A stretch of 24,485 nt of DNA from a virus, in IMG/VR virus record IMGVR_UViG_3300006870_000085, positions 1-24,485 of that record; one strand, 5' to 3'. The first letter of the stretch is position 1, and each line of letters opens with the position of its first letter. A model generated the notes under the pieces. That model ran no database searches. It had not been told where the DNA came from and saw only the letters and a program-made list of their open reading frames with translations. The position numbers and the translations under genes are program-made. Below are positions 14,524 to 21,870 of this stretch, piece by piece.

Positions 14524-15569
14524 AAGTCGCAATCATTACCGATCAGCATTTTGGAGCTAGAAAGGGAAACAAGAATCTTCATGACTACTTCAAAAAATTC
14601 TACGACGACATCTTCTTCCCAACCCTCGAAAGAGAAGGTATCACAACTGTTGTTGATATGGGAGACACTTTCGACACTCGTAAGGGGATTGATTTTTGGT
14701 CTCTTGATTGGGCTAAAAAGAACTACTATGATCGTCTCCAGTCTATGGGTGTCACTGTGCATACAATTGTCGGAAATCATACCGCGTATTACAAGGACAC
14801 TAATAACATTAACTCTGTTGATCTACTATTGCGAGAGTATGATAACGTTATTGTTTATGGAAGTCCTACCGAAGTTAAATTTGAAAATCTAAAAACATTT
14901 TTTATTCCATGGATCAACGATGAAAATCGTCAAGAGACAATTAATCTCATTTCCAGGACCGAAGCAAAAGTGGCTTTTGGACATTTAGAAATGAGAGGGT
15001 TTTATGCTAATAAAACCTATATCTGTGAGCATGGTGAAGATAAATCAGATTATAAAAAGTTTGAAAAAGTTTTTTCTGGACATTATCATCATAGAAACTT
15101 CCAAGATAATGTTTACTATCTTGGAAATCCATATGAAATTTATTGGCATGATGTTGAAGAAACAAGAGGATTTCATATCTTTGATACCGAAACTCTAGAG
15201 CACACTCCAGTTAATAATCCACATCGACTGTTCTATGTTGTTCCATATTCAGACACAGCCCACCAAACATTTAAAACTGATATTTACAAAGACAAAATTG
15301 TAAAGGTTATTGTCAACAAGAAGTCAAATGTAAAACAGTTTGATCAATTTATTGATAAATTATACTCTGCTGGTGTGAATGATTTAAAAATTGTTGAAAA
15401 CTTTGATTTCAATGGATTTTACCAATCCGAAGAATTTGAAACCGAAGAATCTGAAAACACACTTTCGATATTGAATAGATATGTTGATGAATCTGAATGT
15501 TCTTTAAACACTTCTAAATTAAAATCAATTCTAGAAAAAGTATACACATCTGCTTGCGAGGTTGAGTAA
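14520..15569 (+). CDS. gp47: Recombination endonuclease subunit gp47 (SbcD/Mre11-like)
   Basis: This 349-residue metallophosphatase-fold nuclease works with gp46 to resect DNA ends for recombination. The first residues MKVAIITDQHFGARKGN carry motif I (D8, H10) and the TTG start is needed to include them. Later motifs are VDMGDTFDTRKG (D49), VGNHTAYY (N86, H87), FGHLEMRG (H155) and SGHYHHR (H188, H190), which together form the two-metal site. T4 gp47 is 339 residues. The start is TTG at 14520, preceded by GGAGG, and overlaps the upstream stop. The next gene begins directly after the TAA. Pairing with gp46 (SbcC/Rad50-like) two genes on is as in T4, but here a DUF3110-like gene lies between them. 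Confidence 0.96.
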   Translation: MKVAIITDQHFGARKGNKNLHDYFKKFYDDIFFPTLEREGITTVVDMGDTFDTRKGIDFWSLDWAKKNYYDRLQSMGVTVHTIVGNHTAYYKDTNNINSVDLLLREYDNVIVYGSPTEVKFENLKTFFIPWINDENRQETINLISRTEAKVAFGHLEMRGFYANKTYICEHGEDKSDYKKFEKVFSGHYHHRNFQDNVYYLGNPYEIYWHDVEETRGFHIFDTETLEHTPVNNPHRLFYVVPYSDTAHQTFKTDIYKDKIVKVIVNKKSNVKQFDQFIDKLYSAGVNDLKIVENFDFNGFYQSEEFETEESENTLSILNRYVDESECSLNTSKLKSILEKVYTSACEVE

Positions 15570-15830
15570 ATGTACATGCTGGTGCATAAATCAGAAACTA
15601 AAGAAGGTGCATATGCCGTTTTCAACAAAAAACGGGAAAAAGTTTTATTTCTCTTTGAAGAAGAGGATGATGCCGAAAGATATGTTATGATGTTAGAAAC
15701 TCAAAACAACTATGATGAGATTGAGGCTGTAGAAATTGATCCAGACCTTGCAATCAAAACATGTATTGTCAAAGGAGTGAACTATGCTATTATTACCAAA
15801 AATGATTTTGTTGTCCCCCCAGTAATTTGA
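15570..15830 (+). CDS. DUF3110-like small protein between gp47 and gp46
   Basis: This 86-residue protein starts immediately after the gp47 stop and ends two bases before gp46. Its sequence follows, from memory, the DUF3110 pattern of cyanobacterial and plant proteins: YAVFNKKREKVLFLFEEEDD, AERYVMMLE, then VEIDPDLAIKTCIVKGVNYA and a closing FVVPP. The features matched are the F-E-x-E-x-D-A-E-R-Y-x-x-x-L-E helix, the -E-I-D-P- strand and the terminal -PP-. DUF3110 proteins have no settled function; the family is mostly found in cyanobacteria. Insertion between the two subunits of a nuclease suggests a role in its regulation or a host-derived acquisition. The family assignment is a recognition by pattern, not a search result. 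Confidence 0.72.
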   Translation: MYMLVHKSETKEGAYAVFNKKREKVLFLFEEEDDAERYVMMLETQNNYDEIEAVEIDPDLAIKTCIVKGVNYAIITKNDFVVPPVI

Positions 15831-15831
15831 T

Positions 15832-17541
15832 ATGATTCTTTTTAAAAATATTCGTTGGAAGAATTTTCTTTCGACTGGTGATCAGTGGACCGAAATAAAT
15901 TTTACGGAATCTAATAATACAATTATTATTGGATCAAATGGATCTGGAAAGTCAACACTTCTGGATGCACTAACATTTGCATTATTTAATAAACCTTTTC
16001 GTAAAATTAATAAACCACAACTTGTCAATACGGTTAATGAAAAGAACTGTTTAGTTGAAGTTGAATTTAAGGTTGGTAACAAAAACTATTTCGTTCGTAG
16101 GGGAATGAAACCAAATGTTTTTGATATTGAAGTCAATGGAAATAAACTCCATAAAGAAGCTGATGATAGAGCGAATCAAAGAATTCTAGAAGATAATATT
16201 CTCAAACTGAATCACAAATCATTCACTCAGGTTGTAATTCTGGGATCATCGACATTTGTTCCCTTCATGCAACTTTCAAGTAGTAATAGAAGGGAAGTTA
16301 TTGAAGATCTTCTTGACATTAAGATCTTTTCGGCAATGAATTCCCTTATCAAAGAAAAGATTAAAATTTTTAGAGAAAAAACAAAAATTCTTGAAGTTAA
16401 GAAGGAAGGCATCATTGATAAAATCAAGATGCAAGAAGAGTTTATAGAAGAACTAGAAAATCGTGGCAATGCCAACATAAATGCCAAGAAAGAAAACATT
16501 GCCAATATTATGAATGAGGTTGGTAATTACACTGAAAAAAATCTGGACCTTCTAGAAGAAACGAATGAATTACAAACAACGATTGTTGGCCTTGAAAGTG
16601 CATCAGAAAAACTTCGTAAACTTGGAAACTTAAAAGGAAAAATTTCTCAAAAAGTTACAACCATCACAAAAGAGCACAAGTTTTTTACTGAGCATACGGT
16701 TTGCCCAACATGTGAACAGGATATAGAAGAAGAGTTTCGGTTAAATAGAGTTGAAGCTGCTCAATCTAAAGCAAAAGAGTTGCAATCTGGTTATAAAGAA
16801 CTAGAGCAAGCAATTAAAGAAGAAGAATTACGAGAGCAGCAATTTAAAACAATTAGTAAGGAGATCGTTAATCTCAATCATGAGATTTCTAAAAACAATT
16901 CGACTATATCTGGATTCCAGAGACAGGTACAACAACTTGAATCTGAAATTCAAACAATTGCCAATCAACTTGAAAACCGAAATACTGAGCATGACAAGTT
17001 AGTCTCCTTTCAAAATCAGTTAGATAAAATTTATGCTGATCTCTCAGATCACAAAGAGTCGTTAAGTTACTATGACTTTGCGTTTTCTCTTCTCAAAGAT
17101 GGTGGTGTAAAGAGGCAGATTATTAAAAAGTATTTGCCTCTCATCAATCAACAAGTAAACCGCTATTTGAGGATGATGGATTTCTACATCAACTTTAAAC
17201 TTGATGAAGAATTTAACGAATCTGTTCAATCACCAATTCATGAAAAGTTTTCTTATGAATCTTTTTCTGAGGGTGAGAAAATGAGAATTGATTTGGCTCT
17301 TTTGTTTACCTGGAGAGAAATAGCAAGGGCCAAAAATTCAGTAAATACAAATCTTCTCATTATGGATGAAGTATTTGATAGTTCTCTGGATGGTTTTGGT
17401 ACGGAAGAGTTTTTGAAAATCATTCGATATGTAATTAAAGATGCAAATGTTTTTGTAATTTCACATAAAGATGGTTTATATGATAAGTTTGAAAATGTCA
17501 TCAAATTTGACAAAGTAAAAGGATTCAGTAGAATAGTCTAA
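15832..17541 (+). CDS. gp46: Recombination endonuclease subunit gp46 (SbcC/Rad50-like ATPase)
   Basis: This 569-residue SMC-like ATPase partners gp47 in processing DNA ends. The N-terminal Walker A is GSNGSGKS (34-41). A long coiled coil (about residues 170-420) is broken by a zinc hook CPTC at 291-294, which would bind Zn and join two molecules. The C-terminal half has the ABC signature SEGEK (479-483) and Walker B ending MDEVFDSSLDG (D512, E513). The final text, SHKDGLYDKFENVIKFDKVK, contains the H-loop histidine typical of the family. T4 gp46 is 560 residues. It begins two bases after the DUF3110-like gene and is the last large gene of this recombination block. Confidence 0.96.
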   Translation: MILFKNIRWKNFLSTGDQWTEINFTESNNTIIIGSNGSGKSTLLDALTFALFNKPFRKINKPQLVNTVNEKNCLVEVEFKVGNKNYFVRRGMKPNVFDIEVNGNKLHKEADDRANQRILEDNILKLNHKSFTQVVILGSSTFVPFMQLSSSNRREVIEDLLDIKIFSAMNSLIKEKIKIFREKTKILEVKKEGIIDKIKMQEEFIEELENRGNANINAKKENIANIMNEVGNYTEKNLDLLEETNELQTTIVGLESASEKLRKLGNLKGKISQKVTTITKEHKFFTEHTVCPTCEQDIEEEFRLNRVEAAQSKAKELQSGYKELEQAIKEEELREQQFKTISKEIVNLNHEISKNNSTISGFQRQVQQLESEIQTIANQLENRNTEHDKLVSFQNQLDKIYADLSDHKESLSYYDFAFSLLKDGGVKRQIIKKYLPLINQQVNRYLRMMDFYINFKLDEEFNESVQSPIHEKFSYESFSEGEKMRIDLALLFTWREIARAKNSVNTNLLIMDEVFDSSLDGFGTEEFLKIIRYVIKDANVFVISHKDGLYDKFENVIKFDKVKGFSRIV

Positions 17542-17565
17542 ATACTAGTGATAGTGAGGATATAT

Positions 17566-17880
17566 ATGCTGTCTACGCAATATCGATTGAGACTCGAATT
17601 CATTTGCAAGTGTATTGTGAATGGGGAAGAAGTAAAACTTGAAGATATGATATGGGCAGAGAAATTGTCAAAGGCAAATACATCTGCCCGAGAGATGTTA
17701 AAAAAAGCAAGAAGACAATCTGCTGGAGATATTGAAGAAGGTAGTATTGATGATTTTATGAATAGGATGGGGCTAGGAGATCCCGACCCATCCAATTATA
17801 AAACGGGATTTGATAGTGCTGATGAAATCGTTGATTGGTTCAAACAAGACAAACCAGATGATTGGCGGCAGAGAGACTGA
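17566..17880 (+). CDS. Conserved cyanophage-type protein of unknown function
   Basis: The frame is open from about 17548, but ATG 17566 is preferred because GAGGA (17556-17560) lies five bases before it. The 104-residue protein begins YRLRLEFICKCIVNGEEVKL, then MIWAEKLSKANTSAREML and KKARRQSAGDIEEG, and ends with an acidic, Trp-containing tail (ADEIVDWFKQDKPDDWRQRD). I recall similar E.I...I..GE.V.L.DM.WA.KLA..N..A...L..ARR proteins in cyanophages as conserved hypotheticals. The tail suggests an interaction surface. The gene ends at TGA 17878-17880 and is followed at once by the first terminator/promoter module, so it is the end of the recombination transcription unit. Confidence 0.78.
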   Translation: MLSTQYRLRLEFICKCIVNGEEVKLEDMIWAEKLSKANTSAREMLKKARRQSAGDIEEGSIDDFMNRMGLGDPDPSNYKTGFDSADEIVDWFKQDKPDDWRQRD

Positions 17881-17886
17881 GGCCAA

Positions 17887-17903
17887 TTTTCAAACTGTCC
17901 ACT
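17887..17903 (+). repeat. Conserved 17-nt box, copy 1 (TTTTCAAACTGTCCACT)
   Basis: The box occurs directly after the stop codon of the upstream gene, just before a terminator hairpin. It differs at one base (T/G) from the copy at 20125-20141. Both copies share the order stop codon, box, hairpin, T-run, TTGTATAAT. Being outside genes and placed identically, it is unlikely to be chance. It might bind a protein or extend the RNA structure of the terminator. Confidence 0.8.
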
Positions 17904-17904
17904 A

Positions 17905-17929
17905 GGGGGTCGCAAGACCCTCTTTTTTT
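17905..17929 (+). terminator. Intrinsic terminator, module 1
   Basis: GGGGGTC (17905-17911) pairs with GACCCTC (17916-17922), including one G-U pair, around a GCAA tetraloop, then seven T residues. It should end the gp55-to-17880 transcript. It sits just before a TATAAT, so one short stretch ends one unit and may start the next. Confidence 0.87.
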
Positions 17930-17930
17930 G

Positions 17931-17936
17931 TATAAT
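17931..17936 (+). promoter_or_regulatory. Putative -10 box before the CobT-like gene
   Basis: TATAAT, preceded by TTG, lies 21 bases before ATG 17958, giving a leader of roughly 15 bases. No TTGACA-like -35 is found 16-18 bases upstream, because that space is the terminator stem. The promoter may depend on an activator, perhaps through the conserved 17-nt box. Identity rests on the perfect -10 and its repetition in module 2. Confidence 0.6.
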
Positions 17937-17957
17937 AGGCCCATACGCAACAGACCT

Positions 17958-20120
17958 ATGGCAGTCCTACACGAAATCAAGTCCCAACTTGCAAAACTGC
18001 TTGCCACGGAAGACTTGATCGTGGAGCATAAGAATGTTGAAACCGCTTGTTTCAATGTTCATACTCGCGTTCTGACTCTTCCTATGTGGGAGAAAGCGAG
18101 TAATGTTGTTTATGATCTTCTTGTGGGTCATGAAGTTGGCCATGCACTGTTCACTCCAGATGAAGACTGGTCAAAAAACCATAAAATTCCTCCTCAGTTT
18201 GTCAATGTTGTTGAGGATGCACGTATTGAAAAACTGATGAAACGTAAATATCCTGGATTGTCCAAGACTTTCTTTAGGGGATATAGTGAACTATCTGATA
18301 ATGATTTCTTTTCTCTTGAAGATGAGGACATCTCCGAATTCAATCTTGCTGATAGGTTGAATCTGTGGTTCAAGATTGGTAATTACGTTGATATTCCCAT
18401 TGAACGTGGTGAAGAGATGGATATTGTCAATATGGTTGCCGACTCAGAAACCTTTGCGGATGCACTTTTAGCCGCAGAAGTACTTTACAAATACTGTAAA
18501 GAACATCAGGATACTAAGAAAAAAGTTGATAACATCAATAATACCGATGGTCAATCAAATTCGGGTTCTGAACCTCAAGATTTTGTTGAAAATGATTCTG
18601 ATAATGGTGAAGAGTCTGATGATACTGGTGAGTCCGATGAAAAAGTGAATGATGATGCTGATCTTGATACTCCCAGTTATGAAGGTCAACAATCTGATTC
18701 TGAGGAACCAAAAGTTCATACTGAAAGTTCTTTTGAGGAAAACCTCAAAGATCTAATCAACAAAAATTCTTTCGAGAATGTTTATATTGAGCTTCCACAA
18801 GTTAATCTCGAAACAGTCGTTGTTGACTATACTGAAATTCACAAATATGCAAATGAGTCATATGCTGAACAGCAGAAAATTTCTGATGATGTGGATAAAA
18901 CATATTCTCGGGTAAATAAAAATATTTTTGCATCTGCAGACAAAGCGTATATGTCTTATAAAAAGTCTGCTCAAAAAGAGGTAAACTATCTTGTAAAGGA
19001 GTTTGAGTGTAAAAAATCTGCTGAATCATATTCCCGTGCAACAGTGTCCAAAACTGGTGTTCTTGACTGTACCAAACTTCATACCTACAAATACAATGAA
19101 GATTTGTTTAAAAAAGTAACCACTCTTGCAGATGGTAAGAATCATGGTCTCGTCTTTGTTCTAGATTGGTCTGGATCAATGGCTGATATTATGTTGGATA
19201 CTGTAAAACAGTTGTTCAATTTGATCTGGTTCTGCAAAAAAACAAATATTCCTTTTGAGGTATATGCATTTACTAATAACTGGAAACGTATAACTTATGA
19301 TGAGAATGATAAACCAGTTTATCCAAAAAAACATTATGAGTACAAAAATGGACTAGTCCAAGTCTCTCCAGATTTTTGTCTGATGAACTTCATCAGCAAT
19401 CGCACCAAAACCAGTCAATTTGAAAATTGTATGCGTAACATCTGGAGGATGGCCTATTCATATCGTAACTATGTTTTCTATTCATCTCCAAAGCAACTTG
19501 AACTTTCAGGAACTCCTTTGAATGAAGCATTGATTTCTCTTAATCAGGTTCTTCCAAAATTTCAAAAAAATAATAAACTTCAAAAGGTTCAGTGTGTGGT
19601 ACTGACTGATGGTGAAGCACATCCATTGAATCGTCACTATGAACTGATGCGTAAGTGGGATACTGAACCATACATGGGAACTCGTTCGATTGATCCATCA
19701 GTAACTTTCCTAAGGGATCGTAAACTTGGAAAAACCTATAAGTTTGGGTACAATTATCATGATTTTACAGAAACCATTTTGAATAATCTTCAGGATAGGT
19801 TCCCATATGTCAACTTTATTGGGATTCGTGTTCTTCTTCCCCGTGAAGCATCTCGTTTCATGCGCCTATATACAAATTATGATCATGAAAAAGTTTCTCA
19901 ACTTGAAAATAGCTGGAAGAAAAACCGTAGTTTTGTCATGAAGAATATTGGATATGATGCATACTTTGGAATTTCTTCAAATGCACTTTCTCAGGAAACT
20001 GAGTTTGATGTAAAAGATGATGCAACTAAAGCCCAGATTCGTTCTGCATTCAAGAAGTCTCTTTCTTCTAAGAAGATGAATAAAAAGATCCTGTCAGAAT
20101 TCATCTCTCTGGTCGTCTGA
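17958..20120 (+). CDS. CobT-like protein with HEVGH motif and VWA/MIDAS domain
   Basis: The frame is open further upstream, but ATG 17958 is chosen because the TATAAT at 17931 falls just before it. The product has 720 residues. The N-terminal domain contains HEVGH at 58-62 with E86-D87 in VNVVEDARIEKLMKRKYPG, a zinc-peptidase-like arrangement (H58, H62 and E86 as ligands, E59 as base). A long acidic low-complexity linker follows (about 200-255). The C-terminal VWA domain has DWSGS (D403, S405, S407), T519 in SGTPLNEAL and D551 in LTDGEAH, a complete MIDAS metal site. An ED.RIE segment, acidic middle and C-terminal VWA are the layout of CobT, the partner of CobS in aerobic cobaltochelatase. 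The next gene is CobS-like, supporting a paired complex. It is cytoplasmic (no signal peptide). Substrate unknown; the function as chelatase is not proven. Confidence 0.85.
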   Translation: MAVLHEIKSQLAKLLATEDLIVEHKNVETACFNVHTRVLTLPMWEKASNVVYDLLVGHEVGHALFTPDEDWSKNHKIPPQFVNVVEDARIEKLMKRKYPGLSKTFFRGYSELSDNDFFSLEDEDISEFNLADRLNLWFKIGNYVDIPIERGEEMDIVNMVADSETFADALLAAEVLYKYCKEHQDTKKKVDNINNTDGQSNSGSEPQDFVENDSDNGEESDDTGESDEKVNDDADLDTPSYEGQQSDSEEPKVHTESSFEENLKDLINKNSFENVYIELPQVNLETVVVDYTEIHKYANESYAEQQKISDDVDKTYSRVNKNIFASADKAYMSYKKSAQKEVNYLVKEFECKKSAESYSRATVSKTGVLDCTKLHTYKYNEDLFKKVTTLADGKNHGLVFVLDWSGSMADIMLDTVKQLFNLIWFCKKTNIPFEVYAFTNNWKRITYDENDKPVYPKKHYEYKNGLVQVSPDFCLMNFISNRTKTSQFENCMRNIWRMAYSYRNYVFYSSPKQLELSGTPLNEALISLNQVLPKFQKNNKLQKVQCVVLTDGEAHPLNRHYELMRKWDTEPYMGTRSIDPSVTFLRDRKLGKTYKFGYNYHDFTETILNNLQDRFPYVNFIGIRVLLPREASRFMRLYTNYDHEKVSQLENSWKKNRSFVMKNIGYDAYFGISSNALSQETEFDVKDDATKAQIRSAFKKSLSSKKMNKKILSEFISLVV

Positions 20121-20124
20121 CCAC

Positions 20125-20141
20125 TTTTCAAACTGGCCACT
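20125..20141 (+). repeat. Conserved 17-nt box, copy 2 (TTTTCAAACTGGCCACT)
   Basis: This copy follows the stop of the CobT-like gene by four bases and matches copy 1 at sixteen of seventeen positions. The distance to the following TATAAT is 29 bases here and 27 in copy 1. The surrounding hairpin sequences differ, so conservation is specific to the box rather than the entire intergenic region. Confidence 0.8.
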
Positions 20142-20144
20142 GAG

Positions 20145-20165
20145 GGGGGTTGGAACCCCCTTTTT
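20145..20165 (+). terminator. Intrinsic terminator, module 2
   Basis: GGGGGT (20145-20150) pairs with ACCCCC (20155-20160) around a four-base TGGA loop, followed by five T residues. It ends the CobT-like transcript before the CobS-like gene. Different stem sequence from module 1 but the same position and shape. Confidence 0.82.
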
Positions 20166-20170
20166 CATTG

Positions 20171-20176
20171 TATAAT
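20171..20176 (+). promoter_or_regulatory. Putative -10 box before the CobS-like gene
   Basis: TATAAT preceded by TTG, 22 bases before ATG 20199, repeats the arrangement of module 1. A poor -35 candidate TTGGAA (20150-20155) is 15 bases away, inside the hairpin. The leader would be short and has no Shine-Dalgarno. Confidence 0.6.
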
Positions 20177-20198
20177 TACTTCAGTTCAAACAAACGAC

Positions 20199-21296
20199 AT
20201 GACCATCTCTTCTGAGTACATCATTACTAGTCTTCAAAATCTTTATGGTAACTCTGTGAGCTCTGGTGACATCCGTGCTTGGTGTGCAATGAATGGTTCT
20301 AACTATCAGACCATTACCAACAAATTGGCCGACTACAAAGTTGGTCGTGGTAAGTGGAACCTTACCGTTCGGGAACAGATGGAACAAACCTATCAAGCAC
20401 CTTCTGTGCAACCTGCTGTAGAACAAAACCTTATTCCTCAAAAAGATGATACCTTCGTCCAGTTTGGTAATTTCAAAGATATTAAAAAAATTATTCAGTC
20501 CCGTCTTTTCTATCCTACGTTCATTACGGGTCTTTCTGGTAACGGCAAAACGTTCTCTGTTGAGCAAGCGTGTGCCTCTCTAAATAGGGAGTTAATTCGT
20601 GTGAACATTACCATTGAGACTGACGAGGATGATCTTATTGGTGGTTTCCGTCTTGTTAATGGCGAAACTGTCTGGCACAATGGACCCGTTATCGAAGCTC
20701 TGGAAAGGGGAGCTGTGCTGCTTCTAGACGAGGTTGACCTTGCCTCTAACAAGATTCTCTGTCTGCAGTCTGTGTTGGAAGGAAAGGGTGTCTTCTTGAA
20801 GAAGATTGGTAAGTATGTCAAACCCGCTTCTGGTTTCAATGTGATTGCTACTGCCAACACCAAGGGTAAGGGTTCTGATGACGGTCGTTTCATTGGCACC
20901 AATGTTTTGAATGAGGCATTTCTTGAGCGTTTCCCTGTGACCTTTGAGCAGTCTTATCCCGCCCCTGCAACCGAGCAAAAGATTCTGGAGGGCATTGCTC
21001 TGGATCTTGGCTTGGAAGATCGTGATTTCTGTAAGCGTCTTGTAGATTGGGGTGATATCATCCGCAAGACATTCTATGATGGTGGCGTTGATGAGATCAT
21101 TTCTACTCGCCGCTTGGTTCACATTATTCGTGCATATTCCATCTTCAACGATAAGGCAAAGGCTATTCAAATTTGCCTGAATCGCTTTGATGATGAAACC
21201 AAACAATCTTTTATTGAACTGTATGACAAAGTTGACGCCGACTTCCAACTCCCTGTGGATGGAGTACAAGAAAGTACTGTGGGAAACATTTCCTGA
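20199..21296 (+). CDS. cobS: CobS-like AAA+ ATPase (MoxR group)
   Basis: This 365-residue protein has an N-terminal extension (1-85) and then a MoxR/CobS-type AAA+ core: Walker A GLSGNGKT (111-118), the pre-sensor insert region DEDDLIGGFRLVNGETVWHN with GPVIEALERG, Walker B LLLDEVD (D177, E178), sensor 1 FNVIATANT with N220, and FLERF with the candidate arginine finger R244. In the family, CobS joins CobT and a magnesium-chelatase-like large subunit to insert cobalt into the corrin ring. Cyanophage cobS genes are known, while their cyanobacterial hosts use another (anaerobic) route, so its actual target is debated. Here the neighbour is CobT-like, implying a MoxR-VWA remodelling pair, possibly with a different substrate. 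The C-terminal codons overlap the PebS frame. Confidence 0.9.
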   Translation: MTISSEYIITSLQNLYGNSVSSGDIRAWCAMNGSNYQTITNKLADYKVGRGKWNLTVREQMEQTYQAPSVQPAVEQNLIPQKDDTFVQFGNFKDIKKIIQSRLFYPTFITGLSGNGKTFSVEQACASLNRELIRVNITIETDEDDLIGGFRLVNGETVWHNGPVIEALERGAVLLLDEVDLASNKILCLQSVLEGKGVFLKKIGKYVKPASGFNVIATANTKGKGSDDGRFIGTNVLNEAFLERFPVTFEQSYPAPATEQKILEGIALDLGLEDRDFCKRLVDWGDIIRKTFYDGGVDEIISTRRLVHIIRAYSIFNDKAKAIQICLNRFDDETKQSFIELYDKVDADFQLPVDGVQESTVGNIS

Positions 21297-21870
21297 TTTA
21301 GAAAACATTTGTGATTGGGCTGACTGGGAGGGAAAAGGCACCTCCCTCTCCGCCAAGATTTACAACAACAAATATATTCTCAAGTCCAGGGAAGTCGAGA
21401 TCTGGGATGACAAGTCCTGCATCTATAACAACATCATCTATCCAAAAACGGGTGAGAATCTACCCTGTTTCGGGATGGACTTGATGGGTTTCTTTGATAA
21501 GAAAGTCATTATTGTATTTGACTTCCAACATCCAGTGGAAAACTATTTGTTCTCCCATCCAGATCTACCAAAGGCAGAAGGAACATTTAGATTCTTTGAG
21601 CCTGGTAATCATTTCTCCGAAAATGTCTTTGTCCGTAAATGTACGATGAGTGAAGTCAACAATTACCTTGATGACTTTGCTGCCTATTTACAAGCATACA
21701 AAGATATGTTAGAATCAAAGAAACCCAGTGGGTCTTCTGTTCAATCTACTTACGGAGATTTCGACAAATATATGAAACGCCTAGATCCTGTAAGTGGATA
21801 TCTTTCCAGCAAGTTTGGAAAAGAAAAAGCAGATTCACTTGTAGATGATTTTCTTTTCTGCTATGGTTAA
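21223..21870 (+). CDS. pebS: Phycoerythrobilin synthase PebS (ferredoxin-dependent bilin reductase)
   Basis: PebS turns biliverdin IXalpha into phycoerythrobilin in two ferredoxin-dependent steps. Recognition rests on NNIIYPKTGENLPCFGMDLM, KKVIIVFDFQHPVENYLFS, TFRFFEPGNHFSENVFVRKC and YMKRLDPVSGYLSSKFGKEK, which parallel P-SSM2 PebS as I remember it. The two catalytic aspartates of the family are present: the D in CFGMD and the D in LDPVSGY. The start is uncertain: TTG 21187, ATG 21190, 21193, 21223 or 21259. Homology (SLWMEYKKVLWETFPDLE against a W..Y...L.ETFP.LE text) reaches upstream of 21259, so 21223 is chosen, giving 215 residues. All starts lie inside cobS in another frame, and none has a good ribosome site. 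PebS typically needs heme oxygenase upstream; none is visible here. Confidence 0.93.
   Translation: MTKLTPTSNSLWMEYKKVLWETFPDLENICDWADWEGKGTSLSAKIYNNKYILKSREVEIWDDKSCIYNNIIYPKTGENLPCFGMDLMGFFDKKVIIVFDFQHPVENYLFSHPDLPKAEGTFRFFEPGNHFSENVFVRKCTMSEVNNYLDDFAAYLQAYKDMLESKKPSGSSVQSTYGDFDKYMKRLDPVSGYLSSKFGKEKADSLVDDFLFCYG

Noticed and set aside
14313-14780. Antisense frame of 155 codons over the 86-aa gene and gp47
   Set aside because: It covers the GGAGG/TTG start and the metal motifs of gp47. All other genes in the window are on the + strand, and no promoter or terminator supports a reverse transcript here.
17537-17545. TCTAAATAC at the end of gp46 as a late promoter for the 17566 gene
   Set aside because: It overlaps the gp46 stop codon and lacks the ATAAATA core; too weak to call.
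17862-17957. Upstream extension of the CobT-like frame
   Set aside because: It would start within the preceding gene and translate the terminator hairpin. The promoter -10 box at 17931 lies inside it, so ATG 17958 is the sensible start.
20724-21356. Antisense frame of 210 codons over the CobS-like gene
   Set aside because: It lies entirely against two clear genes (CobS-like, PebS), has no ribosome site or promoter, and its text does not resemble a known protein. It arises from the codon bias of the + strand genes.
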